Positions 21,543 through 33,625 of a stretch of 64,000 nucleotides of DNA are shown here, piece after piece. The stretch comes from Cepaea nemoralis. Its lineage: Eukaryota; Mollusca; Gastropoda; Stylommatophora; Helicidae. The first letter of the stretch is position 1. Every line of letters starts with the position of its first letter. The position numbers were made by a program, and so were the translations under genes. Below the pieces are notes generated by a model. The model saw nothing but the letters and a program-made list of their open reading frames with translations, was not told where the DNA came from and did no database searches. The stretch spans positions 1,176,001 to 1,240,000 of the forward strand of contig JACEFZ010005141.1 of the NCBI GenBank assembly GCA_014155875.1, read 5' to 3'.

Positions 21543-23279
21543 GTAAGTTTCTATATATTTTTATACATTTCAAATGTAATTATAACCATTTTTTTTTTTA
21601 CTCAGAGAAGCCACAGTTCTACTACTACTTCTCTTCCTCCATTTACTGAAGTGAAATTTTGGGGGAGAGATATAAACATTTTTTGTGCGCTCTTTCTAAT
21701 GCTCTTTATAAGTTGGTATTCATTTCTCTAAGGTTGTTCTTGATGCCATCACTCCATCTTTTATGTGGTCTTACCCTTGCTTTGTAACCATTATATTTCT
21801 TCATTGTGGCTTTTTGTTGCAGATGGTACCAGGGCATTTTTGTGAGGTGGCTAAACATTTAATGCTGTTCTTTATTGAAGTGCATGCCTGGTTTCAGACC
21901 TAGTTGCGGGGAGCAGCCTGTGGCGAACAAAATGCCCAATACATGAAAGTGAGGAATTATAGCAGCCATGGACCCATGGATTCCTTGGGTGTTATTTTGC
22001 ACTCATTAATAGCACTAAATGGCCATGTTTGACATTGGTATCAGAATGACGGCCACAGTGATTAGTATAAAAATTGATGATTGCCAGCCAAGCAACACAG
22101 AATATGTAATGTGACTGCCATAGAGTTATTTGAGCATTTTCTCTGGCACGGAGTGAACTTGTGTATACCGACAAGCTTATTGAATGCCAACGAGCTATTT
22201 GTATATAATATCTGGCAAGGAACAAACTGTTGTTGTCCAGGGGTGTCTTGTATCTGATATATACATGCCAACGTGCTGATTGTGGTGCACTTAACGTTAT
22301 ACTTGAGGTGGACTAATAACTAGACTTCTTACATTCTGCAAGCCTGACTATGATGACTGACTATCTTCTCTCTCACTTTCATTTGTTGTCCAGGGGTAAT
22401 TCTTAATTGACTTGATTTAATATCACTCTTTATACACATTCTCTGAATATGAATCTTTACATACGATACATGACGATTAACACCACTTCACAGTGAACTC
22501 ATCATAATATGACAGTGACATGGTTTTGATACATTCTCTTATCAGCACGTTAAAACAATTCACAATATCGTCTCATCAATGTCAATAAACACTGTACTAA
22601 AAGCTTCAAACAGATAATACTTGCACTTGACATCTACAGTCAAACTCTGTCGACATATCTCTCAGATGACGTCAGCAGTCAAACTCTGTTTCACAAACTC
22701 AGCATATACACAATACGGAGGGAGATGAGATTCTGCCATTTGCCATCTTCAGTCTGACCCCGAACTCAGTCCAGACATGAATGAGCCTTGAAGGAGCCAC
22801 GGCCCTGTGCTCAGCCTCTCCGCCTTGCTGTATTCATGCAAAGCGTGACAACGTACTTGCCCAATCTTCACACTACTGCATGAAGCTGTGACCTGTATGC
22901 AGTGCATGTCCCATGACTTAACCTGGATCATAGCAGTGACTAAGGAGAGTTGGCATGAGACTTGTTAAATAGAAAGTAAACTGCCACAGAAAACGGTAGC
23001 TGCAAAATCCAACCATTTATGAACAAGTGAATAAAGAAAAGTATAACTAAGATGAAAGGTAACTTCTCCTAAAAGAAGTATGATGTGTTGTGGAGAAAGC
23101 CACAAGGTGTCTGAAGCGCTAACTGAAATAAGTTTACAGAAGGAAATCTCTAGAACTGGCCACAGGGATGTCAGAACTATGTAGGAATTTGGGAAAAACA
23201 GTGCATTTTGGAATTATACATAAGAAGATGGAAGGGATTGTCAGAATTGACTAATTATACCCTGGACCGGGCCATCCAA
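21543..23279. other. Start of the 20-kb intron, little recognised
   Basis: Around 21690-21860 weak similarity to LINE 3' sequence in minus orientation was suspected but is not firm. Otherwise no supported feature. Confidence 0.35.
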
Positions 23280-23490
23280 ATTGTCAGAGGTTACTAACTA
23301 AGGTGGAAAGGATGAGATTGCAGGGGATTGGCAGGGGTTCTGGTAGAATCTCAAAACTGAGAGGGAAGACCAGGAGAACTTTCAATGAGATAGCGGTGGG
23401 AACGATTAGTAGTGTGACTCATTGCTGGCTATTGAACGAAGCGACTACCGTATGGGAATGTCCTGAGTGCAGTGATGCCAGTTCTTAGCT
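23280..23490 (+). mobile_element. NL-I LINE, extreme C-terminus
   Basis: + strand translation ERMRLQGIGRGSGRISKLRG, KTRRTFNEIAVGT, HCWLLNEATTVWECPECSDA. The WECPEC Cys motif is the C-terminal end of the RNase H-containing ORF, and the same protein end occurs in minus orientation at 42066-42262. Confidence 0.8.
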
Positions 23491-23518
23491 CAACTCAGCT
23501 CAACAATTCAATACTAAC

Positions 23519-23765
23519 TAAGGTGTTTTGTGTGAACTCCAGTTTGTTAGCTTGTTAGCTAATTGAGTTATTGCTCGCACAGGCTTTGTAGTTGGTGCGG
23601 GTTCCCAATCCAAGCCAGCAAACTCGGGACAACTGTCTCGTTTAGGTTGAATAAAGACCAAGTCCCTGGATACACAAGCACACAGCTGGAAATGGCTCAT
23701 AAAAAGTAAAAGGTAGCCGGTCTTGGTATCCCCCAAAGAGTGGGAAGGAGGAGGTTAGATGCCAA
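23519..23765 (+). mobile_element. SINE S2, near-complete copy
   Basis: TTGTTAGCTAATTGAGTTAT, GTGCGGGTTCCCAATCC (B-box region), CAAACTCGGGACAACTGTC, TCCCTGGATACACAAGC, GAAATGGCTCATAAAAAGTA and TCTTGGTATCCCCCA. Head matches 16552-16705 and 3' body matches 48480-48555 and 63745-63895. Confidence 0.8.
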
Positions 23766-26700
23766 GGTTTAATTCTATTACTTGACTACTAGACAGGGTA
23801 TATTTCATCCCTAACAATCTCCCATCCCTGATTATTATGAGTCCCCAACCAAGTACTGTAAGTAACAGATACACATACACAATTAAGTACACTTGGAAAA
23901 TATTAAAATGGAACTATTTGTTAAACAAACTACCACTGTGTTTATTTTCTATCAAAATAAATTATTCAGAACATGGTGGTGTTTGGTATGATGATAGTGA
24001 ACTTGTGATTTTGAGATGTAAGACCAACCTTTAAACTTCTCATGTGTGTTTCGTAAATAGATGTCGGGTATCCTGAAACAGCCGTTGGTCAGTTCACACA
24101 TTAGTTCAATTGAAAGTTTTACCTCAGTATCGCATTCTGCAGTAATATGTGAACGTGGATATATTTCAAAATTTTGTTGGATGCCAAAAACTCTCAAGTT
24201 ATTACACCTTATAGCATCTGTTGCTGGTGGATGGGTAGCCAGGATGGCATCAAATATTTGAAATTTTACAAAGGTTATAGAAACTAGACTGTGGTCGCTT
24301 TGTTCTACTTGCACAATTTTGCGACAAAGATTTTTATATGCTGAGCAGTGCGGTAAAGTTTTATTTGTCTATCGTCTCCTTCCTCCTTGATTTTGAGAGA
24401 TTCATTCTGATGTTATCTGAAGCATTCCATAAGAGGGAGGGGGCAAATACTTGTAAACACACTTCTAAGCGCTGTTCTCGGCCGATACATAGGAAAATTC
24501 TCCTCACAGTGAAGGAGTGGCTGTAATCCTATTTAAAGAGGTAGATTAGCACTAGGAGAGTGAACTGCAGTCAGTTCTAGATTAATAACAGTAGCAGGTA
24601 TGATTATGATTTTCAAATTAGGTATTCACTAATGAGACCACCACAGATAGATATGCCTTGGAAAGCCAAATCTAATGGTACATTAATGATGCTTGTATGT
24701 CAGTTCTAAGTGGAGATATTCACATTTGAGTGTCGGGATCTTGAACCAAAAATTTGTCAGGCTTCGCTTGTCTGCGCAGCTCTCCATTGTGTCGCAATCG
24801 GAGTGTCTGCAACAAAATGTCTCCTACAGACACTACCATTGACAAACAATAATCAGAGTTGCAAAAATACAAGACAAATGCTGCAGATTAAAAGAAATAC
24901 TCATTTAACAGTATTTGCTCATTTACATTTAATTCTATACTGCTAGTCCGTGAGAGATTCAGATTGTCTCAAACGGGCCTAAGATGGATATGACTTCAAA
25001 AATATGTTCCATCATGTTAAATTATAGAAAATAGTAAAAGTATACAAATAAATTATTAAAAATCTTTAAACTTGTATTCTCTTTAACTGTAGTAGTTCAA
25101 ATTGTAAGTTTTGAGAATAACAAGTTTGCTCAGCCAAGTCCGATCAATATCCGCGCTTCCGCCATTTTGGGTTTCCATTCACAAAGACAAAACAACATGA
25201 CCGCAGACATATTTTGTTTTCTACCACAATTCTACATAGCAAGTTCAGCGATGAAACTTTCCAAATACATGTAAAAATGAATTCAGAATTCAAAATTCAT
25301 CTAAAATTAATGACGTTCTATAAACAGCATCAGAAAAAAGTAACTTATAGTAAGCATGGCAAATAATTTATTTTAAAGCCATGATAATTTCAACCAATCG
25401 CTGTGCACAGAATATTAGACGGACCTATTCTGCAGAAACTAAGATGGCGTTTGTTATTGTCACATGATATTTGAATGTATGAATGATGTCGGAAGCATGC
25501 AAGGTAATTTCTTAGCTATTTTTTGGGGACACTGGATCCTTCTGTGCAGGCGCGGTTTCCGGTTTCGGATTGGGTTGCCATAGACAATAAAAACGCTAAT
25601 AACAGTCACATGTAGAACCACAATATAGAAATGAAACAAAATTGTGATCCACTGTTACAGGCCAACAAATTATAATGATGAATTAATTAGGAGGGTGGTG
25701 GTGGTGGGGGGGGGGGGGGTGTACTATTGGCCTAACTTTGCATAAATATTCCAAAGTGTAGCTTGGTCTTCGAAGGGCAAGAGAGAACTTCACGTGTAAT
25801 AAAGAAGACTGGCCCTATCGGACTGTCTACACACAGAAGGAATAGCCGATAAATTTGGCTCGTTATATACTAGGTAGGTATGAATACTGGTTCCTAAAGA
25901 ACTACCCTTACAGTGATGCAGGTAAGACTGAACACTGTAAAAGATTCGAACAGCTGGTTTTGGTCTGCAGGCTACAATTCTTGCAAAAGTTTAGAACTCC
26001 CAGTGCTCTGTCATAGAACAAGACAACAGAGGCACAAATATATATATAAACAACTTTCTCTCATTAACTTTTCTAACTAGTCTAATCTATAGTTTGAAAA
26101 AATCAAAGTTAAATAAAATGATAATGTTTATTTGTAATGGTAAATAAGCCCAAAAAATGGTCAATAAACCCAAAAGTAGGCTGAGAACACTTCTGGTCCT
26201 TATAGCTTTTGAACAGTTAATCACAGGCACTAATTTCTGTCAGAATTTCTGTCATGGTTATGGCAGGGAACATAAACATATGTCATAACCTGAGACTTAG
26301 AGCATCCAGTGACGAGAGCCTGCCTCCTTTACTGCTGGTTTCCAATGTTGTGATGGGTGATGCCTCATTCAGGATCTGCCCTGCTATCAATCTGTTCTGA
26401 GGGACTGTCGACAAAGCTAGTCTCACTCCTCAGACACCATAAATTTTTCGTGTGTTTGGTTAACCTGCCTGGGGCACTAGTAGCCAGGGCCCGGTTCTGA
26501 GTGGCGCTATACTGAAGCGCTGCACTCAGTTGTTATACTGCAGTGTTGCACTTAAGCGTGGTACTCAAGTGTGGTTATCAAGTGCGGTTTTCAAGGTGCG
26601 GTCTCTGGTTGCCTTCAAAAGCTGAAAATACAGGAAGACCTCGCGTAAGCGTCTGGTGGGGATTTCCTTGCTATCTACTGACTTGGTACAAAACTACACT

Positions 26701-26861
26701 AGTGTAATCCTCATGCTAGATTCATGACTACATGAGGATGCAGAAGTATGTTCTCTGCTTTTCTTCCCTATGTGTTATAATTAAATTATATACATTAATA
26801 AGTAAAAGACTGGATACAGCTCCAGCCAAGAATACAAGCTTATACTTCATTGAAGTGAAAT
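23766..26861. other. Long intron stretch, no clear element
   Basis: No supported ORF or family. A G-rich run (GGTGGTGGTGGGGG...) lies at 25692-25720. At 26515-26610 a weak array of CACTCAAGTGTGGTT-like words suggests a decayed short tandem repeat. Confidence 0.35.
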
Positions 26862-26865
26862 TTAA

Positions 26866-27546
26866 CCCTTTACTGGGCAGACGCTTGTCCGTTTTTTTAG
26901 CCCTGAACGGGCAAGATTTTTTCAGGTTCGGTAAAATTACGTTAGTAAAAACATCACAAATAAGGTGTTAGTCAACCGATTTTAGTTAAATAAACAACAC
27001 AATGAAGGGAAAAGCATGCAGATTATGTTGCTCACATGAATGTTGCCGGTAATCTATACATGAACACAAATATTTACAAAATACAACATATTGTTTGTGA
27101 TTGTCAGTCATGTATACGGCAATTTACAAACACATTTTCAGAATCATAATCACTTTCTTTAAAGTCTAACTCACGACTGCTAATGGAAAGTAATGCTGAT
27201 CACTGATATCTAGCTCCGATTAATAGTCAAATTCGTGTCCTTCAGTGTCACTTAAATTGAACCCAGCGAAATCTTGGCTATCACTTGAAGAATCGTCGAA
27301 ATCCATTTTGAATGAACTAAGCGCAAAAACCCTGAAAACTATTTTAAAAATTGATTCAAATTCATAGTACATGCTTGCAAATGGCGGCCATGTTGTCAAG
27401 CTATCGGCAAAAGCGAAAGTAGCCATTGGAAGTTTCGGAAAGCCGAGAGATTTCGGTTTTTACAATGCATAATAGTCACGGACGCGTTCAGACGGTTTGT
27501 CCGCTTGGGGGTAAGGACGTTCCCGGGCGGTTTGCCTGTTAAAGAG
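26866..27546 (-). mobile_element. piggyBac-derived non-autonomous element, copy 2 (complete)
   Basis: TTAA at 26862-26865 and 27547-27550 flank imperfect inverted ends CCCTTTACTGGGCA / TGCCTGTTAAAGAG. On the minus strand an ATG at 27306 opens MDFDDSSSDSQDFAGF..., an acidic piggyBac-transposase-like N-terminus that stops after 28 residues. At 681 bp it is an internally deleted derivative that kept transposase exon 1. The aligned copy at 1560-2121 shows this is a family, not a one-off. Confidence 0.8.
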
Positions 27547-27550
27547 TTAA

Positions 27551-28067
27551 ATATATCCAGAATGAGAAACAGACTGACTATGTTAATCTATGTGGATAGT
27601 TCTGACAATCAATGTGAATCAAAATCACTCATGTTGCATTCTGAATTCCTAACAAGCAGTGGAATCCTACTGTGAAAAAAATTGTATCGATTACTGCGAT
27701 CCAAACTCGCATAATATCTGGCAATCAGGGATACACTACAATAAAAGAATTTAATCAACAAACTTAGGTACTACTGTACTCGTGACTTCTCATGAAAGTA
27801 ATTGTACCTGCATAGTTTGTTCATAACTTATGTTAACTTAAACACACATTCTGCCATAACTTGATGATACAGGTCATTCTTGTGGCTTGAAATAAATGTA
27901 TTGAAGGATTGAAAAATTCCACCTCGTGGGTAAGTAATCCTAACATATTTGTAACACAAATATACACAAATATGATACGCTACTAGCATGCAAGTATGCT
28001 TGAGTTAGTCGTATATGAAAATCACTTTAATTCACCTCGTGGACAAATAATTATAACTTACACTCAT
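27551..28067. other. Intron stretch, no recognised feature
   Basis: AT-rich; nothing supported. Confidence 0.4.
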
Positions 28068-28414
28068 TCATTCATTCATTCAGTAGCATGTCCTTTGCAG
28101 AACCTCGCTCCCATAACAACCTTCAGGAAAACCTCTCGATCATAAGCAAGATGTCCTGCATCCGATACACCCATCTGGAGATCATTGGCTTCATCCTGCA
28201 CCCATCTTCTCTTTGGCCTTCCTCTTCCTCTCTTCCTAGGCATAAACTCCTTCATTATTGTTCTCTCCAAACTTTTGCAACATTCCAAGTGACCAAAATA
28301 TTTCAATTTTCTTTGTTTTATTGTCTTTAATAGTCAACCTTCTTCAGTATTCAGCTATTGAAGTATGGACTCATTTGTTCTTTTCTTTATCAAAAATATT
28401 CTTTTTATTCATCT
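28068..28414 (-). mobile_element. NL-C non-LTR retrotransposon, 3' end with (ATGA)n tail
   Basis: Minus strand: MKYFGHLECCKSLERTIMKE, KRGRGRPKRRWVQDEANDLQ and a GHLAYDREVFLKVV end, then a (TGAA)n tail at 28060-28081. The upstream RT sequence continues to 28414, where it is cut by the GACCCGG composite repeat; the homologous uninterrupted stretch is at 54010-54130. Confidence 0.87.
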
Positions 28415-28476
28415 ACTAGCTGACCCGGCCCGGCTTCGCCCAGGCCCTGGCGGGGATCTATCTATCTATCTATCTA

Positions 28477-28507
<31 letters not shown>

Positions 28508-28679
28508 GCCTGCCTGCCTGTCTGCCTGCCTGCCTGCCTGCCTGCCTGTCTGTCTGTCTCTGTCTGTCTGTCTGCTTGTCTGTCTGTCTGTCTGACCCGG
28601 CCCGGCTTCGCCCAGCTCCTGGTGGGGAGCATCTCATTTAATTCATATAAGTAGTCATATAAGCTCCCGTTCCCGACTA

Positions 28680-28718
<39 letters not shown>

Positions 28719-29010
28719 GACCCGGCCCGGCTTCGCCAAGCCCCTGATGGGGAGCATCTCATTTAATTCATATAAGTAAGTCATATAAGTTCCCGTTCCC
28801 GACTGTCTGTCTGTCTGTCTGTCTGTGTGATGACCCGGCCCAGCTGTCTGTCTGTCTGTCTATCTATCTATCTGTTCGACTGTCTGTCTGTCTGTCTGCC
28901 TGGCTGCCCATCCGTCTGTCTCTCCCTCCATCTATCCCACCCTCTCTATCTATCGGGTCAGATCTATCTATCTATATATCTATCTATCTATCAATCTATC
29001 TATCTATAGC
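28415..29010. repeat. Composite repeat: GACCCGGCCCGGCTTCGCC core plus (TCTG/TCTA)n
   Basis: The core TGACCCGGCCCGGCTTCGCC occurs at 28421, 28593 and 28718, with a decayed TGACCCGGCCCAGC at 28831. Two cores are followed by a TGGGGAGCATCTCATTTAAT stretch and a GTTCCCGACTGTCTG link into long (TCTG)n, and the right side passes into (TCTA)n. It interrupts NL-C. The Cys/Leu-rich ORFs across it are microsatellite translations. Confidence 0.9.
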
Positions 29011-29024
29011 CAGTTGATTCCCCA

Positions 29025-29041
29025 CCGGTTGAGAACCACTG
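29025..29041 (-). mobile_element. hAT-type terminal inverted repeat, orphan end
   Basis: The minus strand reads CAGTGGTTCTCAACCGG, the classic hAT (Charlie/MER5-like) terminus. No partner end or 8-bp duplication was found nearby, so only one end is supported. Confidence 0.4.
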
Positions 29042-29744
29042 ATTTAGAGTCTCTTTCACTTTTTCCAGCTATCATTCCAGAATCACAGAGTAAGACATCA
29101 ATTGTAATAATTTGACAAACTGCCTTACGGGATAACATCTTCCATTACGCTGACACTTTGACATAAGCACAGATTACAATCACAGTTATCAATCATCATT
29201 CTCAATCACTTTAAAATGCCTAATCACAATAATAATTAAAACTATAACATAATGGCGGCCACTTAAATGTAGCCGTTGCCAACACTGAACCTCAACGGGT
29301 CTGTCTTCGACCACGGTCACCCTCTGAGTGTCAAGTTTAGGAGAGATCTGTCTCTCCTGGCCATTGTCAAAGCGCACTTCTCGCCTTAAGGCCAGGTACA
29401 TACTTCAATGTGATCAGAGCTCACATTTCAGTTCATAACATCCGCTATGGTGATAACTGATAGACATTTTTAATAACGAGAAACATTGCAGGAGCTATGG
29501 TGCTTGTGTTCTGTGAATGATTTCATCTGCAGATAAAGAATGAGATGTCACAGGAGAGGAAAACAAAAACAAGAATGACTGAAAAAACAGAAGAGGGTTT
29601 CAAAAGTTCCTTAAAAAGAAACTGGCACAAAAATATATATGAATCGATTATTGAAATTGCCAAAGTGCCAGATAATATGCTGAAATAAAACTGAAACTGC
29701 TTGGTGTGTGATTTTGATATATGTCAAAATTTCAACCGTCATGG
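29042..29744. other. Intron stretch, no recognised feature
   Basis: Nothing supported. A TTGATTGATTGATT tail at 29746-29759 marks the start of the next LINE. Confidence 0.4.
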
Positions 29745-30115
29745 ATTGATTGATTGATTTAGGAACTGACATCATAGCATTCGGGGCATTCCCATAAGCA
29801 CTGCGTCCCCATCCTCAGAAGCCAGCGAAGAGTTCCATCCCCAATAGTACCAATAACAATCTGATTATATGTGCGTCTCGCCTTTCTTCTAAGCGTCGAG
29901 CATCAGCCAGATCCCCTTGTCACTCCTCGCTGTCGCATTCTTGCCAGACCATGGTGATCCATTTGCTCCTCCGAGGTGTACCTGTGCTCCCACAAGGCCG
30001 CAACCACGTCTGCCTTATCATGCATCAATACTCCACCAAGTTTTTCAGAGCCAGCCAATCTGTCTCCCTGTTCATTCCCCAGCACACCAGCATGCCCACC
30101 GTCATGGATAGATGA
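29745..30115 (-). mobile_element. NL-I LINE, 3' end with (TTGA)n/(TCAA)n tail
   Basis: Nearly collinear with 43255-43640. The minus strand gives GNEQGDRLAGSEKLGGVLMH (RNase H C-terminal Asp region), DHHGLARMRQRGVTRGSG and then the C-terminus. The + strand begins with ATTGATTGATTGATT, so the LINE ends in a tetranucleotide tail, as in several LINE clades. Confidence 0.82.
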
Positions 30116-30319
30116 AGCAAAATATAATAGTACTGCTTAGTGTTACAAGTTAATGAGCTAAAAATTGGCAACTTGATGTGACACATTTACAATATATAAG
30201 CTTATATATGCTGGCTCTTTGGTAAAGGAGTTATGGACACAATTTATAATTTCTCATATCATGTTCGAGAAACAGCTGGGAGCGATTTGACCACAGACAG
30301 CTTTGTTTTTTTTTCATGA

Positions 30320-30421
30320 ATGTCGGTCAGTTATAAAGCAGTGGCAAACTACTGAATGTAAACTTGCCAAGAAATCACAAACAGCCAAACAATGCTGGGA
30401 TTGGCTGCAACTCACTAACGC
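30320..30421 (+). mobile_element. SINE S1, 3' half
   Basis: AAGCAGTGGCAAACTACTGA, CTTGCCAAGAAATCACAAAC and AATGCTGGGATTGGCTGCAA match the S1 body. The fragment stops at the retrotransposon insertion point. Confidence 0.65.
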
Positions 30422-30426
30422 TCATA

Positions 30427-31064
30427 TGCCATGCGATATCCAGGGGTTCATCATAATTTAAACATTTCAACTCAGAAATAAACTACAGCTCAAACGCAAT
30501 TGGCAGATTCAGAGCCAACGAACTAAATAATGACAGAGTCCACACTGAAGAACGTTGTCAGTTATTACGCCGTTTATTATCACAGCGCATAATAATAATA
30601 AATAATTACATACTGATACTGATCCTGTTGTGGCCAGGATGGGCAATACCCTTAGTACATATAAAATTGCTCATATGTTACTGGCCACTCTGCTCGAATC
30701 TTGACTGTCATTGCTCGTCCTTCTTTCCATCTTCTAAGTTCTTCCTGCCGTTTCAGACATAGCGTTTTCTGTATTCGTCTGTGTGTTTGCTAATGCTTCT
30801 ATGAATGTTGTCCTCCTTGATCATCTCGTCCATTTCCAGGCATACTTTAATCACTAAGTGATATCCAGCCAATATTAAGCCAGCCGAATCACATAAGTTG
30901 CCGCCTTTTAGAACGTCCCAAGTTTGTCTGTTTTGGTTGTTGTTCACATTTTTCATGACGTCTTTGTGTTCCGACGTAATACGCCTCGATACATTAGCGC
31001 TTCTGTTCTGGGATTCTTTGGTCCCTTTTACTTACGTCATTATGCAGCACCTGCTTACTTGGCA
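30427..31064 (-). repeat. 3' LTR of the Gmr1-like element (638 bp)
   Basis: It begins TG and ends CA. It is the uninterrupted LTR and supplies the empty-site sequence for the SINE found in its partner (CAGCGCA|TAATAATAATAAATAA at about 30588). The promoter and poly-A site were not resolved by eye. Confidence 0.92.
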
Positions 31065-31069
31065 GTATG

Positions 31070-31081
31070 CCCCTCCCCTTT
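31070..31081 (-). promoter_or_regulatory. Polypurine tract of the Gmr1-like element
   Basis: The minus strand reads AAAGGGGAGGGG, five bases before the LTR start (CATAC|TGCC). Its position and purine purity fit the primer for plus-strand DNA synthesis and independently fix the element's orientation. Confidence 0.85.
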
Positions 31082-32776
31082 GAAAATGATGCAATCATTT
31101 TTAATCGCTGTTAATTCTTCGAACCTGACAAGTAGCAGTGCAGACATAATGCTAATACGACTGGTATGGTCTCCTATCAATCACCCACAAAATCTAATTT
31201 AAAAAAATTCTAATAATACGACGGGCACGCACTCCTATCTACACCCCACGGTAGACGTCATGTAACACTGCCTATGGGAGGGCTGTGCTAACTACCTAAC
31301 ACCCAGTAGTCCCTCATTTGTCGAAACCGACAAGCGTCCACACCCAAAGCTATAAAACCCGAGTGAGGGGACGTGTGTGATTAACAGGTACCAATCCGTC
31401 AATAATAGTTTTCTTGTAATTATATCCTCAATTTCCACCTGCTATGTCATTAGTCCTGTTAAGTAGATAGGTGAGGCTTTCTGCCGTAGTAGCTGTTGAC
31501 GTTAAACTAGATCGTATCAGTTGCCTAAGTGACGGTCGTGTTGAATATCAATGTAGCTCTGGCTATAATTGCTTCGTGCAGTAAGAAATGGCATATGTGA
31601 CGTCATCAATGTCGTAATCAAGACTGCGAACTAGGCCAATCATAATCATCATAATCCTAATAACTATAAACATCTATGAACCAGTAATTACTTAATTATA
31701 ACAACCTCAATTAAACCTGAAATAGATATGAAATTGCATAATATGCCATTCTATCATTGTCGTGCTAATCAACCCGATATATCTTAATGTATAGTCTGTA
31801 CTGTTTTTCGTCTGAACTATATCGTGTACGTGTTCAATCTATAAAATTAATCAACATTCTACCTATGAATATGTAACTTAACCGTATTTATATTATATTA
31901 ACCTTTTAACACTAATAAAGCAAAAATGCAAATTATATGATTTGACTCTATGAGTGAACTGGACGTAACGTATAAATTTTCGAAATGACACAAAGTGAGC
32001 ATGTGAGTAGAGATTAACTCGATGATGCGACGTGTGAATATACTTGATGATGTGAAATGTGGATCTGATTGAAAATCGAGATGTGAAATAGAATTCTAAT
32101 GTGACACACGCATCTGATTAATGACGTGGCATGTGAACGATGCAAAAAGTGAAATTGAACCCAAAAAAATGTGGATCCGGCTGATGATGAAACATGCGAA
32201 ATCAACGAATGTTAACTAACGTGATTTCGCTTAATGAAGAAAATTGTGAATTAAACCAATGACCCCAAAAAAAAATGAATTCAACTAATGGCAATAATTC
32301 AAATGTATATGATCACTGTGGATTCACTTTCTGATGTGGGAAATGGATGGGTAAAAGTTCGTATGATTAAATTAACGATGGCTATAAGTTAAGTAACTAA
32401 TAATTATAAATCTAGTGTCACCAAAATCCACACGAATTTCCCGAAGAAATTTCAAAGTTCACGCACAGTGTTCACAAGTCTCTGAACAGTCCTCGTGTTG
32501 AGGAGACACAAAGGTACCGATATCATCATATGTCTGTGGATCATTATACGGCCTCAGCATGACGAATAATTTCTATATTCTCTCTGGCAATGAATCAAAT
32601 CAAACACAAAATGTATATATCTGAAATTACACTTTCTATCTAATCTATATTTGAATGTATGTTGTGTAAGTATTGAGATTCTATTTGGGTGTGCACTAAT
32701 GAAATAATCGATCGGCCTGTGTACTACATGTATGCACGCAAACAAACAACATGACATGTGATAGGAGATAGGAATT
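31082..32776 (-). other. Non-coding 3' internal region of the Gmr1-like element, with degenerate tandem repeats
   Basis: About 1.7 kb between the RNase H stop and the polypurine tract with no credible ORF. From about 32000 to 32360 the + strand shows a decayed array of about 25-bp units of the type GATGATGTGAAATGTGGATCT. A TATA-like CTATAAAACCCGAG on the + strand at about 31350 is not in the element's sense direction. Confidence 0.6.
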
Positions 32777-33625
32777 CTAGAGTCTACTAAGAAGATCCGC
32801 TAAGTTATTATCCTTGCCAGGAATATGACATATATCAAATTCGTAATCTTGTAACAGAAGTGACCATCTATGTATTCTGGAGTTCTTTGGATGGCCAGAT
32901 TTAAAGACCTGCAATGGTTTGTTATCAGATAGAACTAGAAATTTTCTCCCGAGAAGGTATCTAGAGAATTTATCGATGCTCTCAATTAAAGCTAATGCCT
33001 CAAGCTCAGTGATAGCATAATTTCTCTGAGTTTCAGAAAGTTTCTTACTGAAATAAAGAACAGGATGCAACTTGCCTTCGTGCATTTGGAGTAGAACAGC
33101 TGAAATAGCGTGAAAACTCGCATCTGTTTGCAATACGAAATCTTTTGAGATGTCAGGCAGTTTGAGAATAGGATAACTGCTGAAAAGAGTTTTAATCTGT
33201 TCTAATAATTTGTCGTGATCATTTGTCCAGATAATTTTAGTAGGTTGACCTTTCTTCAACAGTTCAAAAAACATTGCTGTCATATCAGCAAAATTAGGAA
33301 TGAATTTCTGATAATAGTTGATAAGACCTAGCAGACTTCTAAGTTCTTTTCTGGTGGTAGGTGGTTTAATGTTTAAAATCTTGGTGACTACTTGTGGGTC
33401 TGTCTTGCGGAACCCATCTGAAATTCTATGACCAAGGAATTGTATTTCAGTGAACCCTTTTTCGATCTTGCTTGGCTTTGCTTTAAGACCATGTTGTTGT
33501 ATCCTTTGGAATACTTGTTTTAGTATTTTAACATGTGTGTCTATGTCAGTAGTATGGATACATATGTCGTCAATATAAGTAGCAACATTAGAACTCCCGT
33601 GTAGTAATTGCCTCATCATGCGCAT
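32777..33625 (-). pseudogene. Gmr1-like element: RT palm/thumb and RNase H
   Basis: This open segment begins just before the catalytic YIDDICIH motif and runs through the thumb (LGHRISDGFRK, RSLLGLINYYQKFIPNFA) to RNase H, with QTDASFHAISAVLLQ (first Asp), ELEALALIE (Glu), LSDNKPLQV (second Asp) and a NNLADLLSRL end typical of Ty3/Gypsy pol. It is the last coding domain; integrase does not follow it, which is the anomaly of this element. It is out of frame with the RT N-terminal segment. Two single-base shifts, near 33625 and 33650, separate the halves. Confidence 0.93.

Noticed and set aside
28365..29009. Cys/Leu/Ser-rich ORFs
   Set aside because: They are readings of the (TCTG)n and (TCTA)n arrays.
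31330..31400. TATA-like CTATAAAACCCGAG on the + strand as a promoter
   Set aside because: It is opposite to the provirus sense, has no downstream ORF, and one short match is not enough evidence.
31082..32776. Possible envelope gene between RNase H and the 3' LTR
   Set aside because: No open reading of useful length, signal peptide or membrane segment was found; the region is repeat-rich and non-coding.
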